Of a DNA stretch of 64,000 nt, positions 44,929-55,097 are shown piece after piece. Below the pieces are notes generated by a model. That model worked only from the letters and a program-made list of their open reading frames with translations. It did no database searches and was not told where the DNA came from. Origin of the DNA: Paenibacillus sp. (lineage in GTDB: Bacteria > Bacillota > Bacilli > Paenibacillales > Paenibacillaceae); contig JAFWEX010000006.1 of NCBI GenBank assembly GCA_017512705.1, positions 1-64,000 on the forward strand, written 5' to 3'. A program made the translations under genes and the position numbers. Numbering within the stretch: position 1 is the stretch's first letter; the number at the start of each line of letters is the position of its first letter.

Positions 44929-46974
44929 ATGAATCGGTTCATCCGGAATTCTGGTTTTTATTTGATTCTTTTTTTAGTTGTGGTGGGTTTAGTTAGATTT
45001 ATCACAGATGGAAACGATGTTATAGAAAACCCTAGATATGATCAGTTTCGTGCTGAGGTTAAAGCTAACAATATTGCCGAAGTGACTGTTCAATTCAACG
45101 GTCAGACATATCTCGTGACCGGCCGATACAAACAAGCACCTGATGGAGCCAAATCAGAAAGTTTCTCAACGTATATTCCTCCTACGGATGAGGCAATCAG
45201 TGAACTTGTAGCTGCAAGTGAAGCTAACAAATTTGAATATCATCAGGAACCAATGAAAGGTGACAGCATCTGGTTGACACTGCTGACCTCCTTTATTCCT
45301 TTGATCATTATGTTCCTGCTGTTCTTCTTCCTGTTCAATCAGGCTCAAGGCGGCGGCGGTAAAGTAATGAACTTTGGTAAGAGCCGTGCTCGTCTCTACA
45401 ATGAAGAGAAGAAGCGGGTTACATTTGAAGATGTTGCGGGTGCTGACGAGGAGAAGCAAGAGCTCGTTGAAGTCGTAGACTTCCTCAAGGATCCTCGGAA
45501 GTTTGCAGCCGTTGGTGCACGTATTCCGAAGGGCGTATTGCTTGTAGGACCTCCGGGTACAGGTAAAACATTGCTTGCCCGTGCTGTAGCTGGTGAAGCA
45601 GGTGTACCATTCTTCAGCATTTCCGGTTCCGACTTTGTCGAAATGTTTGTCGGTGTCGGTGCATCACGTGTCCGTGATTTGTTCGAAAATGCAAAGAAAA
45701 ATGCGCCTTGTATCATCTTTATTGATGAGATTGATGCAGTGGGACGTCAGCGTGGTGCTGGTCTTGGCGGCGGTCACGATGAACGTGAACAAACCCTTAA
45801 CCAGTTGCTCGTTGAAATGGACGGATTCGGTGCGAACGAAGGCATCATCATCGTTGCTGCAACGAACCGTGCAGATATTCTCGATCCCGCGTTGCTGCGT
45901 CCAGGACGTTTTGACCGTCAAATCACAGTGGATCGTCCAGACGTTAGAGGTCGTGAAGCTGTTCTGAAAGTACATTCACGTAACAAACCTCTCACGAAAG
46001 ATGTGAAACTGGACATTATCGCGAAGCGTACAACAGGCTTCTCAGGTGCAGACTTAGAGAACTTGCTGAACGAAGCTGCCTTGCTTGCAGCACGTCGTAA
46101 CCGCAAAGATATTTCTATGCGTGAAGTCGATGAGGCGATTGACCGTGTTATCGTTGGTACGGAGAAGAAAAGCCGTGTCATCAGTGATCGCGAGAAACGT
46201 ATTGTTGCTTATCACGAAGCAGGCCATACCATTGTAGGATACTTCCTGGAACATGCTGATATGGTACATAAAGTGACCATCATTCCGCGTGGACGTGCGG
46301 GTGGATATGTAATCATGTTGCCAAAAGAAGATCGTATGCTCGTTACCAAGCAGGAGCTGCTTGATAAAGTAACGGGACTCCTCGGGGGTCGCGTGGCAGA
46401 AGAATTGTTTATCGGTGAGATCGGTACCGGTGCATACAGTGACTTCCAGCAAGCGACAGGTATCGTGCGCAGCATGGTTATGGAATACGGTATGAGTGAG
46501 AAACTGGGCCCGATGCAATTCGGAAGTTCACAAGGACAGGTATTCCTTGGACGGGATATCGGTCATGAACAGAATTACTCGGATTCCATCGCATATGAGA
46601 TTGACCAAGAGATGCAGCGGTTTATTAACGAATGTTATGAGAAGTGTAAAGCATTGCTGACCAAACATACGAGAGAGATGCATCTGATTGCCGAAACATT
46701 GCTTGAGGTGGAGACGCTGGAAATGGATCAGATCAAGCAGTTGATCGAAACAGGTTCACTGACACCAAAAGCAGAAGGTGACGACTCTGGAGAAGGCACG
46801 CCAAATGAAAGCGGCGAACCAATCATTGACAACATCGGAGATGTTCGTGTCCGTATCCAAGGCAAAGATGAAACTTCAGAGCCACCGGTCGGAGATATTC
46901 CGAACGAAACAACGCCTGACCCGAATAAGGGTAGCAATGATCCAAATGATGGTGGTTCAAAGCCAACATCGTAA
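44929..46974 (+). CDS. ftsH: ATP-dependent zinc metalloprotease FtsH
   Basis: 681 residues. Two membrane segments (about 7-24 and 111-133) bracket a small external domain. The AAA+ module has Walker A GPPGTGKT (207-214) and the arginine-finger SRH region [17 protein letters not shown]; the protease site HEAGH is at 429-433. It forms a membrane hexamer that degrades misfolded and regulatory proteins. An acidic, Pro/Asn-rich tail follows residue 610. GAGGAGGTAGGGG precedes the ATG. Confidence 0.98.
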   Translation: MNRFIRNSGFYLILFLVVVGLVRFITDGNDVIENPRYDQFRAEVKANNIAEVTVQFNGQTYLVTGRYKQAPDGAKSESFSTYIPPTDEAISELVAASEANKFEYHQEPMKGDSIWLTLLTSFIPLIIMFLLFFFLFNQAQGGGGKVMNFGKSRARLYNEEKKRVTFEDVAGADEEKQELVEVVDFLKDPRKFAAVGARIPKGVLLVGPPGTGKTLLARAVAGEAGVPFFSISGSDFVEMFVGVGASRVRDLFENAKKNAPCIIFIDEIDAVGRQRGAGLGGGHDEREQTLNQLLVEMDGFGANEGIIIVAATNRADILDPALLRPGRFDRQITVDRPDVRGREAVLKVHSRNKPLTKDVKLDIIAKRTTGFSGADLENLLNEAALLAARRNRKDISMREVDEAIDRVIVGTEKKSRVISDREKRIVAYHEAGHTIVGYFLEHADMVHKVTIIPRGRAGGYVIMLPKEDRMLVTKQELLDKVTGLLGGRVAEELFIGEIGTGAYSDFQQATGIVRSMVMEYGMSEKLGPMQFGSSQGQVFLGRDIGHEQNYSDSIAYEIDQEMQRFINECYEKCKALLTKHTREMHLIAETLLEVETLEMDQIKQLIETGSLTPKAEGDDSGEGTPNESGEPIIDNIGDVRVRIQGKDETSEPPVGDIPNETTPDPNKGSNDPNDGGSKPTS

Positions 46975-46980
46975 TAAGGC

Positions 46981-47040
46981 ATCATTCCGGTCATAATACC
47001 GGAATGACGAGAAGAGAGCCCATGTGGCTCTCTTTTTTTG
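46981..47040 (+). terminator. two hairpins ending ftsH
   Basis: CATTCCGG/CCGGAATG (46981-47006) is followed by AAGAGAGCC-CATGT-GGCTCTCTT with a T-run (47013-47040). The second is a classic terminator. Confidence 0.9.
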
Positions 47041-47142
47041 TCATCATTAATTAATTTAAGGGGAGACAGATAATCCAGAGCTAGACGGCGAACCGTAAAG
47101 TATATGGGGGATAAGACCGCTTTTCTTACTTTTTTTCAATTA

Positions 47143-47171
47143 TTGACAGAGTCGTGAACGTTGTGTACATT
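47143..47171 (+). promoter_or_regulatory. sigma-A promoter of the nad-coaX cluster
   Basis: TTGACA, 17 bp, TACATT, about 105 nt before nadA. The rest of the 301-bp gap (46975-47275) holds the ftsH terminators and no gene. I could not identify a NAD-repressor operator with confidence. Confidence 0.7.
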
Positions 47172-47275
47172 AGTTGTTAAACCGCTTGTGATTCGTTTCA
47201 CCAGCGAATATAACGACTAGATATGCCCTATATGAAACAGCGCATGGTGCTGTACCGATAAGGAGAGGATCACAG

Positions 47276-48214
47276 GTGGAAGCTCTGGCTTTAGAGCGCA
47301 AGGCTGAGATGAATCGTGAGTTGCGCGAGCGGCTGATGGAACTTAAGAAGGAACGCAATGCTATTATTCTGGCTCATTACTATCAACGTGACGAGGTGCA
47401 GGAAGTCGCAGATTTCCGTGGTGATTCATTCCTGCTCGCACAAAAAGCTGCACAGACGGATGCAGAGGTTATCGTATTCTGTGGTGTTCATTTTATGGGT
47501 GAAAGCGCTAAAATCCTAGCTCCGAACAAAACCGTTCTCATTCCTGATGAACGCGCAGGCTGTCCGATGGCGGATATGGTGAACGTGGATGGCTTAAGGA
47601 AACTGAAGGCACAACATCCTCATGCCAAGGTCGTCACATATATTAATTCATCTGCTGAGATCAAAGCAGAAACGGATATTTGTTGTACATCTGCGAATGC
47701 TGTTCGCGTAATCCAGTCTGTAGATTCAGATGAAATTATATGGGTGCCAGATAAGAACTTGGGCCACTATGTGCAGCAACACACAGACAAGAAGATGATT
47801 ATCTGGGAAGGTTACTGCAATACACATGACATGCTGACTGTAAAAGATGTGGTTGAGATGAAAGCCAAATATCCTAATGCTGAATTTGTGGTGCACCCCG
47901 AATGCCGTCCTGAAGTTGTGGAGATGGGTGACTTTGTAGGCAGTACTACAGCCATTTTGGAGTATTGCAAGAACTCAAAGACTAAAGAATTTATCGTGGG
48001 AACCGAGGATGGCACAGGATATCAACTTCGTCTCGACAGTCCAGATAAACAGTTCCATTTTGCAACAAAGTTTCTCGTATGTCCGAACATGAAGGTCAAC
48101 AACCTGAAAAAGCTGGTTAAATGTCTGGAAACGATGAAACCACAGATTTATGTTCCACCGGCTATAGCTGATCAAGCCAGAGAATCACTAGAGCGCATGT
48201 TACTGGTGAAGTAA
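47276..48214 (+). CDS. nadA: quinolinate synthase
   Basis: 312 residues. Condenses iminoaspartate with dihydroxyacetone phosphate to quinolinate using a 4Fe-4S cluster. NAIILAHYYQRDEVQEVADF, VFCGVHFMGESAKILAPNKT, DERAGCPMADM, VHPECRPEV and FLVCPNM carry the conserved cysteines. The GTG start lies 6 nt after AGGAGAGGAT. It leads nadA-nadB-nadC, placed here between ftsH and coaX; in B. subtilis the nad genes are elsewhere. Confidence 0.96.
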   Translation: MEALALERKAEMNRELRERLMELKKERNAIILAHYYQRDEVQEVADFRGDSFLLAQKAAQTDAEVIVFCGVHFMGESAKILAPNKTVLIPDERAGCPMADMVNVDGLRKLKAQHPHAKVVTYINSSAEIKAETDICCTSANAVRVIQSVDSDEIIWVPDKNLGHYVQQHTDKKMIIWEGYCNTHDMLTVKDVVEMKAKYPNAEFVVHPECRPEVVEMGDFVGSTTAILEYCKNSKTKEFIVGTEDGTGYQLRLDSPDKQFHFATKFLVCPNMKVNNLKKLVKCLETMKPQIYVPPAIADQARESLERMLLVK

Positions 48215-48249
48215 CATGCGTTACTCTTGCTCCGAAACAGGTGAATAGG

Positions 48250-49884
48250 ATGATACCGCAATATATACATGATTTTGATCTCTCTGCGCTCCCTATGGTG
48301 GAGACAGAAGTGCTGGTAATCGGTTCGGGTATCGCGGGTCTCTTTACCGCTATTAAGGCTAGCGAAAAGCATCGTGTGCTAATGATTACGAAGAAGTCTT
48401 TGCTTGAGAGTAACACCAGATATGCGCAGGGAGGGATTGCGGCTGTTATCGCTGAAGATGATTCACCTGCCTATCATCTGCAAGATACTCTGGTTGCCGG
48501 AGCTGGCTTATGCCGTTCCGAGGCAGTAGAAGTGCTGGTAAATGAAGGACCTGACGGTGTAAGAGAACTGATCCATCTAGGTACATTGTTTGACTTGGAG
48601 AACGGCGAGTTGGCTCTGACGCAGGAAGGTGCGCACAGCCATCGCCGTATTTTACATGCCAATGGAGATGCCACAGGGTATGAGATTGTAAGAGCGCTCG
48701 CTGTAAAGGTCCATGAACATCCTGGTATTGATGTATGGGATGAGCATTTCGTCATTGATCTCATTACAGATGGCGGAGAATGTATCGGTGCGCTGATTCT
48801 AAAAGAAGATGGGTCGAAATTGTTTGTCAAAGCTAAGGCAACGGTGCTCTGTTCGGGTGGGGCAGGGCAACTATACCGATATACGACGAACCCTGATGTA
48901 GCTACTGCAGACGGGGTAGCTATGGCATATCGAGCAGGCGCTATTGTTCGTGATATGGAATTTATTCAGTTTCATCCCACATCCTTATGTTATCCGGGAG
49001 CTCCACGTTTTCTGATCTCCGAAGCTGTACGTGGGGAGGGAGCATACCTTCGCAATGTGAAGGGTGAACGATTTATGGAGAAATATCATGCCCAGCTCGA
49101 GCTTGCACCTCGCGATATTGTAGCAAGGGCAATCGTCAGTGAGATGGAATTGACAAAAAGTACGTTTGTTTATCTCGATATTACCCATGAACAGCCGGAG
49201 ATGGTGAGAAGTCGTTTTCCTACCATTTATGAAACCTGTATGCGGTACGGCCTCGATATAACCACAGATTGGATTCCCGTCGCCCCTGCTGCACACTATA
49301 TGATGGGCGGAGTGAAGACCGACTTGAGCGGGGAAAGTAGTATCCCTCGGTTGTTCGCTTGCGGCGAGGTTTCCTCTACCGGTGTACACGGAGCGAATCG
49401 ATTAGCGAGCAATTCATTATCTGAGGCGATTGTGTTTGGTCGGCGAATTGTGGAACGGATCCAGTCACTGCCGCCAATCGAGGAATCACTGGGGAGAGCT
49501 GTGAAATCCCCGAGTACGGATAAAATGAACATTAACGGTGAGAAACATCAGCATTCCAAGCCGGTATCAGAAAGACGTTTAAGTCTGCAAAAGATGATGG
49601 TTCGCCAAGTCGGTCTGAGAAGGAACCGAATACATCTTCAGCAAGCGATGGATCAATTGCAGCATGAGTTATCTTTCTTTGATCAGAAGCCTACACAACG
49701 GGAAGAGCTGGAGTATGCCAATCTTCTGACTTGTGCGTGGCTGGTCACTAGCGGAGCGTTGCACCGTGAGGAAAGCCGAGGAGCCCACTACCGTGACGAC
49801 TTCCCGGCACGTGACGATATAGCGTGGCGGAAGCATAGTCTTCAGCAAAGAGAACAAGCGATTGTGGAGGAATGGATGTCATGA
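48250..49884 (+). CDS. nadB: L-aspartate oxidase
   Basis: 544 residues. FAD enzyme that oxidises aspartate to iminoaspartate for NadA. The dinucleotide site VLVIGSGIAGLFTAIKASEK, substrate region SNTRYAQGGIAA, GGAGQLYRYTTNPDVATADG and the C-terminal GEVSSTGVHGANRLASNSL are clear. ATG 48250 is preferred (CAGGTGA about 6 nt upstream) over GTG 48241. It ends in an ATGA overlap with nadC. Residues 420-450 hold a polar insert with SPSTDKMNINGEKHQHS, variable in the family. Confidence 0.95.
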   Translation: MIPQYIHDFDLSALPMVETEVLVIGSGIAGLFTAIKASEKHRVLMITKKSLLESNTRYAQGGIAAVIAEDDSPAYHLQDTLVAGAGLCRSEAVEVLVNEGPDGVRELIHLGTLFDLENGELALTQEGAHSHRRILHANGDATGYEIVRALAVKVHEHPGIDVWDEHFVIDLITDGGECIGALILKEDGSKLFVKAKATVLCSGGAGQLYRYTTNPDVATADGVAMAYRAGAIVRDMEFIQFHPTSLCYPGAPRFLISEAVRGEGAYLRNVKGERFMEKYHAQLELAPRDIVARAIVSEMELTKSTFVYLDITHEQPEMVRSRFPTIYETCMRYGLDITTDWIPVAPAAHYMMGGVKTDLSGESSIPRLFACGEVSSTGVHGANRLASNSLSEAIVFGRRIVERIQSLPPIEESLGRAVKSPSTDKMNINGEKHQHSKPVSERRLSLQKMMVRQVGLRRNRIHLQQAMDQLQHELSFFDQKPTQREELEYANLLTCAWLVTSGALHREESRGAHYRDDFPARDDIAWRKHSLQQREQAIVEEWMS

Positions 49885-50747
49885 TACTGAACGGATACAA
49901 TGAGGATCTTATGGAGATGATCAAAGGCTGGCTTCGTGAGGATGTGGGTGCAGGAGATGTCACAACGAATGTGACCATCCAGGCAAGTAGCAGATCTAAG
50001 GCAGTGATTCATGCCAAAGACCATGGGATTATTGCTGGCATGCCCATAGCCGAGCTTGTTTTTCAAGTCGTAGATCCACAGCTTCGTTATACGGCAAAAG
50101 TAAATGATGGTGATGCAGTTACGCCTGGTACCATCCTGGCTGAAGTCGAAGGAAGTACGCATTCTCTCCTGACTGGAGAGCGTCTGGCGCTTAATCTGTT
50201 ACAGCGTATGTCCGGCATTGCTACGCGTACACGTTCCTACGTGGATGCCCTTGAAGGATTGAAGGCTAGACTTGTCGATACACGCAAAACAACACCAGGT
50301 CACCGATTGCTGGAGAAATATGCTGTACGTGTTGGTGGTGGTGCCAATCATCGGTTCGGCTTGTATGATGCTGTCATGATCAAAGACAATCATATTAAAG
50401 GCGCAGGTAGCATTACCGAAGCAGTGCAACGTGCGCGAGCGGTTATTCCGCATACGATGACGATTGAAGTAGAGACGGAAAGCCTAGCCCAAGTGCAGGA
50501 AGCCTTGCAAGCCGGGGCAGATATCATTATGCTGGATAACATGCGGCCTGATCGGATGCGAGAAGCAATCGCTCTGATTCGCCAGCAGGCTCCGCATGTG
50601 AAGGTGGAAGCATCCGGGAATGTATCTCTTGAAACCATTCGTGACATTGCGGAAACTGGTGTGGATGTAATTTCAGTTGGCAGGTTAACCTATTCCTTTG
50701 AGAGCATGGATATCAGCTTGGATTTAAACGAAAAGAAAGAGGGGTGA
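49881..50747 (+). CDS. nadC: nicotinate-nucleotide pyrophosphorylase
   Basis: 288 residues. Converts quinolinate and PRPP to NaMN. LREDVGAGDVTTNV, NLLQRMSGIATRT, DTRKTTPGHRLLEKYAVRVG and HRFGLYDAVMIKDNH are quinolinate-PRTase motifs. ATG 49881 (GGAGG 10 nt upstream) overlaps the nadB stop as ATGA; an ATG at 49872 is too close to the site. It ends 6 nt before coaX. Confidence 0.96.
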   Translation: MILNGYNEDLMEMIKGWLREDVGAGDVTTNVTIQASSRSKAVIHAKDHGIIAGMPIAELVFQVVDPQLRYTAKVNDGDAVTPGTILAEVEGSTHSLLTGERLALNLLQRMSGIATRTRSYVDALEGLKARLVDTRKTTPGHRLLEKYAVRVGGGANHRFGLYDAVMIKDNHIKGAGSITEAVQRARAVIPHTMTIEVETESLAQVQEALQAGADIIMLDNMRPDRMREAIALIRQQAPHVKVEASGNVSLETIRDIAETGVDVISVGRLTYSFESMDISLDLNEKKEG

Positions 50748-50753
50748 ACCTCT

Positions 50754-51524
50754 TTGATTGTAGTGGTAGACGTGGGTAACAGTAATATCGTGCTCGGAGT
50801 ATATCAGGGCCGTGAATTGTTACATCATTTCCGTCTAAGCACATCTCGGCAGTCTACAGTGGATGAATACGGCGTATTGATCTATAATTTATTTCATATG
50901 TCCGCGATCTCAGCTCGAGACATCGAGGGTGTAATTATTTCATCTGTGGTTCCGCCACTGGTGAACGTCATCGAGATGATGTGCGAGAAATATATGGGCA
51001 AAAGACCAATGCTTGTTGGACCAGGCATCAAGACGGGTCTAAATCTGCGATACGAGAATCCGCGAGAAGTGGGAGCGGATCGGATCGTGAATGCCGTAGC
51101 AGCTTTGGAGAAATATGGCGGACCCCTTGTAGTTGTTGATTTTGGTACAGCGACTACATTTGACTGTATTGATGAGAAAGGCCATTACTTGGGCGGCGCC
51201 ATTGTACCGGGGATTCATATTGCGACCGAAGCTCTATATGAGCGGGCAGCCAAGTTGCCCCGGATTGAGCTAGAGAAGCCGAAAAAGGTTATTGGACGCA
51301 ATACGGTGCATGCCATGCAGTCAGGCATTATCTATGGTTATGCTGGTCAAGTGGACGGCATCGTAGAACGAATCCGCAGAGAGATGGGGGCCGAGCCTTT
51401 GGTCGTTGCCACAGGAGGTCTTGCTGCACTGATTGCTGAAGAGACCCGGAGCATTGAGAAGGTAGATCCACTGCTTACACTTGAGGGACTGCGTGTCATC
51501 TACGAGCGAAATCGGGAAAGGTAG
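50754..51524 (+). CDS. coaX: type III pantothenate kinase
   Basis: 256 residues. First step of CoA synthesis. ASKHA-fold motifs: [15 protein letters not shown] (phosphate 1), [15 protein letters not shown] and [14 protein letters not shown] (phosphate 2). TTG start after GAGGGGTGAACC; the site overlaps the nadC stop, so the nad genes and coaX are likely one operon linking NAD and CoA supply. Confidence 0.96.
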   Translation: MIVVVDVGNSNIVLGVYQGRELLHHFRLSTSRQSTVDEYGVLIYNLFHMSAISARDIEGVIISSVVPPLVNVIEMMCEKYMGKRPMLVGPGIKTGLNLRYENPREVGADRIVNAVAALEKYGGPLVVVDFGTATTFDCIDEKGHYLGGAIVPGIHIATEALYERAAKLPRIELEKPKKVIGRNTVHAMQSGIIYGYAGQVDGIVERIRREMGAEPLVVATGGLAALIAEETRSIEKVDPLLTLEGLRVIYERNRER

Positions 51525-51555
51525 ATATACAAAAGGCGGCATACAGCAGGCTGAG

Positions 51556-51587
51556 ATTGCAGCTTATATGTTAAGCCGTTTTTTTCT
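51556..51587 (+). terminator. weak terminator-like hairpin after coaX
   Basis: GCTTA-TATGT-TAAGC followed by CGTTTTTTT. The 5-bp stem is short, so read-through into hslO is likely. Confidence 0.4.
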
Positions 51588-51627
51588 GTTAAGGAACAAA
51601 ATTACAAGCCAAAGGAGGCTGAATGAC

Positions 51628-52518
51628 TTGGAAAACAACAACAAACATGACCGGTTGATCCGTGGTACAGCAATGAATGGGAAGGTAAGGGCATTTGCTG
51701 TTCAAACGACAGAACTGGTAGAAGAGCTACGAAGACGACATGACACGTTTCCCACGGCTACAGCAGCTATGGGGCGTACGGTAACAACAGCAGCCATAAT
51801 GGGTGCAATGCTCAAAGGCGAAGAGAAACTGACGATCCAAGTGAATGGTGATGGCCCCATCGGTCAGATTGTAGCCGACGCTAATGCTAAAGGTGAGGTG
51901 CGAGGCTACGTTACCCATCCACATGTGCATCTGCCAAGCAATCGCTTTGGGAAGTTAGATGTGGCTGGAGCGGTAGGCACAGAAGGATTCATTAACATTA
52001 CCAAAGATTTGGGACTGAAAGAGCCTTATCGTGGCAGCATACCGATTATCTCTGGAGAACTCGGTGAAGACTTTACGTACTATTTTGCCCAGTCGGAACA
52101 AACGCCTTCTGCTGTTGGGGTAGGTGTTCTGGTTGATACGGATAACTCCGTTATCGTTTCGGGCGGTTTCATTATTCAGCTTTTGCCAGGTCTAACAGAC
52201 CCTGAAATCACAGAAATTGAAAATGCCATTGGTGCCTTGCCTCCAGTAACAACCTTGTTGAACGAGGGTTTGGAGCTTGAGGAATTGCTGCGTCGTCTCC
52301 TTCCAGATGTGCATGTTATGGGTGAACTGGATATTCACTTTAATTGTAATTGTTCACGTGAACGTCTGGAAAAAACATTAATCAGTCTCGGACAGTCCGA
52401 GCTGGAGCAGTTGATTGAAGAAGAAGGACAGGCTGAAGTAGTCTGCCAATTCTGTAATGAGGCGTATGATTTTAACAAAGAGCAGCTAGAAGCCATCCTA
52501 GAACAAGCCAAGAACTGA
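51628..52518 (+). CDS. hslO: redox-regulated chaperone Hsp33
   Basis: 296 residues. A holdase activated by oxidation. The N-terminal region includes IRGTAMNGKVRAFAVQTTEL, and the C-terminal redox switch has zinc cysteines CNC and CQFC (FNCNCSRERLEK ... VCQFCNEAYDF). TTG 51628 is chosen because AAAGGAGG lies 9 nt upstream; the open frame runs back into coaX (51481) without a site. It follows coaX as in B. subtilis. Confidence 0.95.
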   Translation: MENNNKHDRLIRGTAMNGKVRAFAVQTTELVEELRRRHDTFPTATAAMGRTVTTAAIMGAMLKGEEKLTIQVNGDGPIGQIVADANAKGEVRGYVTHPHVHLPSNRFGKLDVAGAVGTEGFINITKDLGLKEPYRGSIPIISGELGEDFTYYFAQSEQTPSAVGVGVLVDTDNSVIVSGGFIIQLLPGLTDPEITEIENAIGALPPVTTLLNEGLELEELLRRLLPDVHVMGELDIHFNCNCSRERLEKTLISLGQSELEQLIEEEGQAEVVCQFCNEAYDFNKEQLEAILEQAKN

Positions 52519-52541
52519 TCAAAGCGGGGACGGGATGCGGT

Positions 52542-53492
52542 ATGACCAGACAGGAAAAAGGGTTGTGGACAGCGGTTGTTATTTTGACACTTGGTGTATT
52601 AGTCATGGGTACGGTTATGGCGATGCAGGTGATGAATCAGGGCAAGGACGAAGCAGAGACGCCTCATGATGCCAATCAGGAAGAAGGAAATGCCGTTGCA
52701 ACGATAAACGGAGAAGTGATTACAGACAAAGCTTGGACCGATGCTCTAAAGCAACGTTACGGCAGTGAGATGCTGCTGCAGATGCTAAATCGAAAAGCAG
52801 TATATGCTGAAGCAATCCAACGGAATTTAGTAGTCACTCCCCATGAGATCGCAAGAGAAATGGCTAAGGCAATGGATGGATATGATTCGGAGAAGTCTTA
52901 TTATGATGCTATGAAATCAGAGCTCGGCCTGTCGAAGGAGGATCTCGAACTGGAGGCAGGATACCGTCTATTGCTTGAAAAGATTGCTACCGCAGGTATA
53001 CAGGTTAAGGATGATGATATCGAGCAATATTGGGTAGATCATCGGGAAGACTACATCACACCTGAGAAATATGACCTGTCCATGATTATAGTAAAGGTAA
53101 AGTCCGAAGCGGACGCTTTACTTGCAGCACTGAGAAACGGGAAAGATTTCGAAGAGACGGCTCGTGTGGAATCAGAGGATACTTATTCTCGAGATGCTGG
53201 AGGCAGACTGGGCTGGATTGAGCAAAATGATCCGTTTCTACCTCAATCGATCTTGCAGCTGGCTGCCAATATGCAAATCGGTGATATCGCCGGTCCAGTA
53301 GAGGTAGAGGATGGTTATGCTATTCTCAAACTGAATGACAAAGCCGAACGGCAGGAGCTGTCGGCAAAGGAAGTACATGAAGAGATTCGTATGGAGCTGG
53401 CATTAAATCAGGCTGATCCGCTACCACAGGTTGAACAGATGCTACGAGATAAATACGAGGCTGTAATCATCTCTGAAATTCCTGCTTCCTGA
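52542..53492 (+). CDS. yacD: membrane-anchored parvulin-type foldase (YacD)
   Basis: 316 residues. One N-terminal membrane segment (about 10-30, no lipobox), then a SurA-like helical part and a PpiC domain from about YDLSMIIVKVKSEADALLAA to YAILKLNDKAERQEL. It would help fold exported proteins outside the cell membrane. The site before the ATG is weak (GCGGGGACGGGA). It lies between hslO and cysK as yacD does in B. subtilis. Confidence 0.88.
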   Translation: MTRQEKGLWTAVVILTLGVLVMGTVMAMQVMNQGKDEAETPHDANQEEGNAVATINGEVITDKAWTDALKQRYGSEMLLQMLNRKAVYAEAIQRNLVVTPHEIAREMAKAMDGYDSEKSYYDAMKSELGLSKEDLELEAGYRLLLEKIATAGIQVKDDDIEQYWVDHREDYITPEKYDLSMIIVKVKSEADALLAALRNGKDFEETARVESEDTYSRDAGGRLGWIEQNDPFLPQSILQLAANMQIGDIAGPVEVEDGYAILKLNDKAERQELSAKEVHEEIRMELALNQADPLPQVEQMLRDKYEAVIISEIPAS

Positions 53493-53538
53493 GTTGATGA
53501 AACACGAGTATCCTGCCTTATAAGAGCTGCATCTTGAT

Positions 53539-53588
53539 AAAAATACTTTGTCTACGGTCTCAGGACCTAAGGCAAAGTATTTTTTTGA
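53539..53588 (+). terminator. terminator after yacD
   Basis: AAAATACTTTG paired with CAAAGTATTTT around a 22-nt loop, followed by a T-run. Confidence 0.9.
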
Positions 53589-53597
53589 GTACTCATA

Positions 53598-53626
53598 TTG
53601 ACAATGGCGTGTAAGGTTGTTAATAT
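53598..53626 (+). promoter_or_regulatory. sigma-A promoter of cysK
   Basis: TTGACA, 17 bp, TAATAT. It starts 10 nt after the yacD terminator and would give a leader of about 255 nt. Confidence 0.75.
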
Positions 53627-53631
53627 GGAAA

Positions 53632-53887
53632 TAATCAAATACCTACTCGTTTACTCGGATATAAAATTTAAGATTAGAATTTCATCTATTATAGGATTCA
53701 ATGTCATAAGAAACTTTCGGAAAAATCGGCGCTACCTATACCTGTATGCAAGGTTCTTATGCAGAAGGGGACAGATTATCACCGGATTTCCGCAGTTCTT
53801 CATAAAACATCCAGAGGTTTTTCAGCACATACCGTATATGGCTAAGAGGAAACAAGTATTTTTCATCCCACTAAGGAGGGCATTCAT
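53632..53887 (+). other. long cysK leader with a long-range stem
   Basis: About 255 nt between the promoter and cysK. CGGAAA (53718-53723) can pair with TTTCCG (53787-53792), extended by CGG/CCG inside. No S-box (SAM) or T-box signature is present. I did not find a clear CymR operator. A 100-codon open frame over this stretch starts inside the promoter and is not credible. Confidence 0.4.
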
Positions 53888-54826
53888 ATGGCTAAAGTAG
53901 TTAATAACGTAACTGAACTCATCGGGGGTACTCCGCTGGTACGTCTGAACAATATCGTACCCGAAGGCAGTGCTGAAATATTTGTGAAGCTGGAATATCA
54001 GAACCCGGGATCAAGTGTTAAAGATCGTATCGCGATTAGCATTGTTGAAGAAGCGGAAAAAGAAGGAAAGCTGAAACCAGGTGGTACGATTATTGAAGCT
54101 ACAAGCGGTAACACAGGAATCGGTCTGGCGATGGTTGCTGCTGCTAAAGGCTACAAGGCCGTTATTGTAATGCCTGAAACGATGAGCTTGGAGCGTCGCA
54201 ATCTGCTTCGTGCTTATGGTGCTGAACTGGTACTCACACCTGGAGCAGAGGGAATGAACGGTGCAGTTAAAAAAGCAGAAGAGTTATTGAAAGAAAACCC
54301 AACATACTTCATGGCCGAGCAATTCAAAAATAAAGCAAACGTGAAAATTCACCGCGAAACGACAGGTCCTGAAATCGTTGAAGCGATCCAGTCTGTAGGT
54401 GGTACACTTGATGCGTTTGTTGCAGGTATTGGTACAGGTGGAACGATCACAGGTACGGGTGAAGTGTTGAAAGAAGCGTTTCCTGGTATCAAAATTGTGG
54501 CAGTAGAGCCAGCCGCATCTCCAATTCTAGCGGGTGGTAAACCAGGACCTCACAAAATTCAGGGAATTGGTGCGAACTTTATTCCTGAGATATTGGATCA
54601 AGAAGTCTATGACGAAATCATTCACATCGAGAATGATGATGCGTTTGAAACAGCCCGGACAGTTGCAAAAGAAGAAGGTATCCTTTCCGGCATTTCATCC
54701 GGTGCAGCGATTCGTGCAGGTCTTCAGGTCGCAAAACAGCTGGGTAAAGGTAAACGTGTCGTAGTTATCGTACCAAGTAATGGTGAACGTTATCTGAGCA
54801 CGCCGTTATATGATTTCGAGGCATAA
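53888..54826 (+). CDS. cysK: cysteine synthase A
   Basis: 312 residues. PLP enzyme making cysteine from O-acetylserine and sulfide. The PLP lysine lies in [11 protein letters not shown] (about residue 44), [18 protein letters not shown] binds substrate, and [15 protein letters not shown] holds the phosphate. TAAGGAGGG lies before the ATG. In B. subtilis CysK also binds CymR; here cysK separates yacD from the folate operon as it does there. Confidence 0.97.
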   Translation: MAKVVNNVTELIGGTPLVRLNNIVPEGSAEIFVKLEYQNPGSSVKDRIAISIVEEAEKEGKLKPGGTIIEATSGNTGIGLAMVAAAKGYKAVIVMPETMSLERRNLLRAYGAELVLTPGAEGMNGAVKKAEELLKENPTYFMAEQFKNKANVKIHRETTGPEIVEAIQSVGGTLDAFVAGIGTGGTITGTGEVLKEAFPGIKIVAVEPAASPILAGGKPGPHKIQGIGANFIPEILDQEVYDEIIHIENDDAFETARTVAKEEGILSGISSGAAIRAGLQVAKQLGKGKRVVVIVPSNGERYLSTPLYDFEA

Positions 54827-54904
54827 TAACACCGTTACAACTAACGGTTACTCTCACAAGATCTCCTGAGAATATGTTTTTGTGTCCTCTAATCATGTAT
54901 GGAT

Positions 54905-54938
54905 CCTTCCTGCCCTGACGGGTAGGGAGGTTTTTTTG
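54905..54938 (+). terminator. terminator after cysK
   Basis: CCTTCCTGCCC-TGA-CGGGTAGGGAGG followed by seven T. Confidence 0.9.
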
Positions 54939-54944
54939 TGTAAC

Positions 54945-54975
54945 GCTTTTAAAAGCAACGTTGCTTTAGTATACT
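54945..54975 (+). promoter_or_regulatory. overlapping palindromes and -10 element before the folate operon
   Basis: GCTTTTAAAAGC (54945-54956) overlaps AGCAACGTTGCT (54954-54965) by three bases. A TATACT at 54970-54975 could be the -10; 17 bp upstream is only TTTTAA. The two palindromes would cover the -35 region, so they look like an operator. The regulator is unknown. Confidence 0.45.
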
Positions 54976-55097
54976 ATCAAACAATAAGAAATATATAGGT
55001 TGAATTCCCTGTACACAGCTTGTTTCTTCCTTGGAACGTTTGTGTTAAAGATCACATTTTCAACTTATATAACGACATAGGAAAGGGCGGCGGGCCA

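Noticed and set aside
53627..53887. T-box or S-box leader for cysK
   Set aside because: The conserved T-box AGGGTGG core and the SAM-I core sequences are absent.
53598..53900. 100-codon forward frame before cysK
   Set aside because: It begins within the -35 of a strong promoter, lacks a ribosome site and runs into cysK out of frame.
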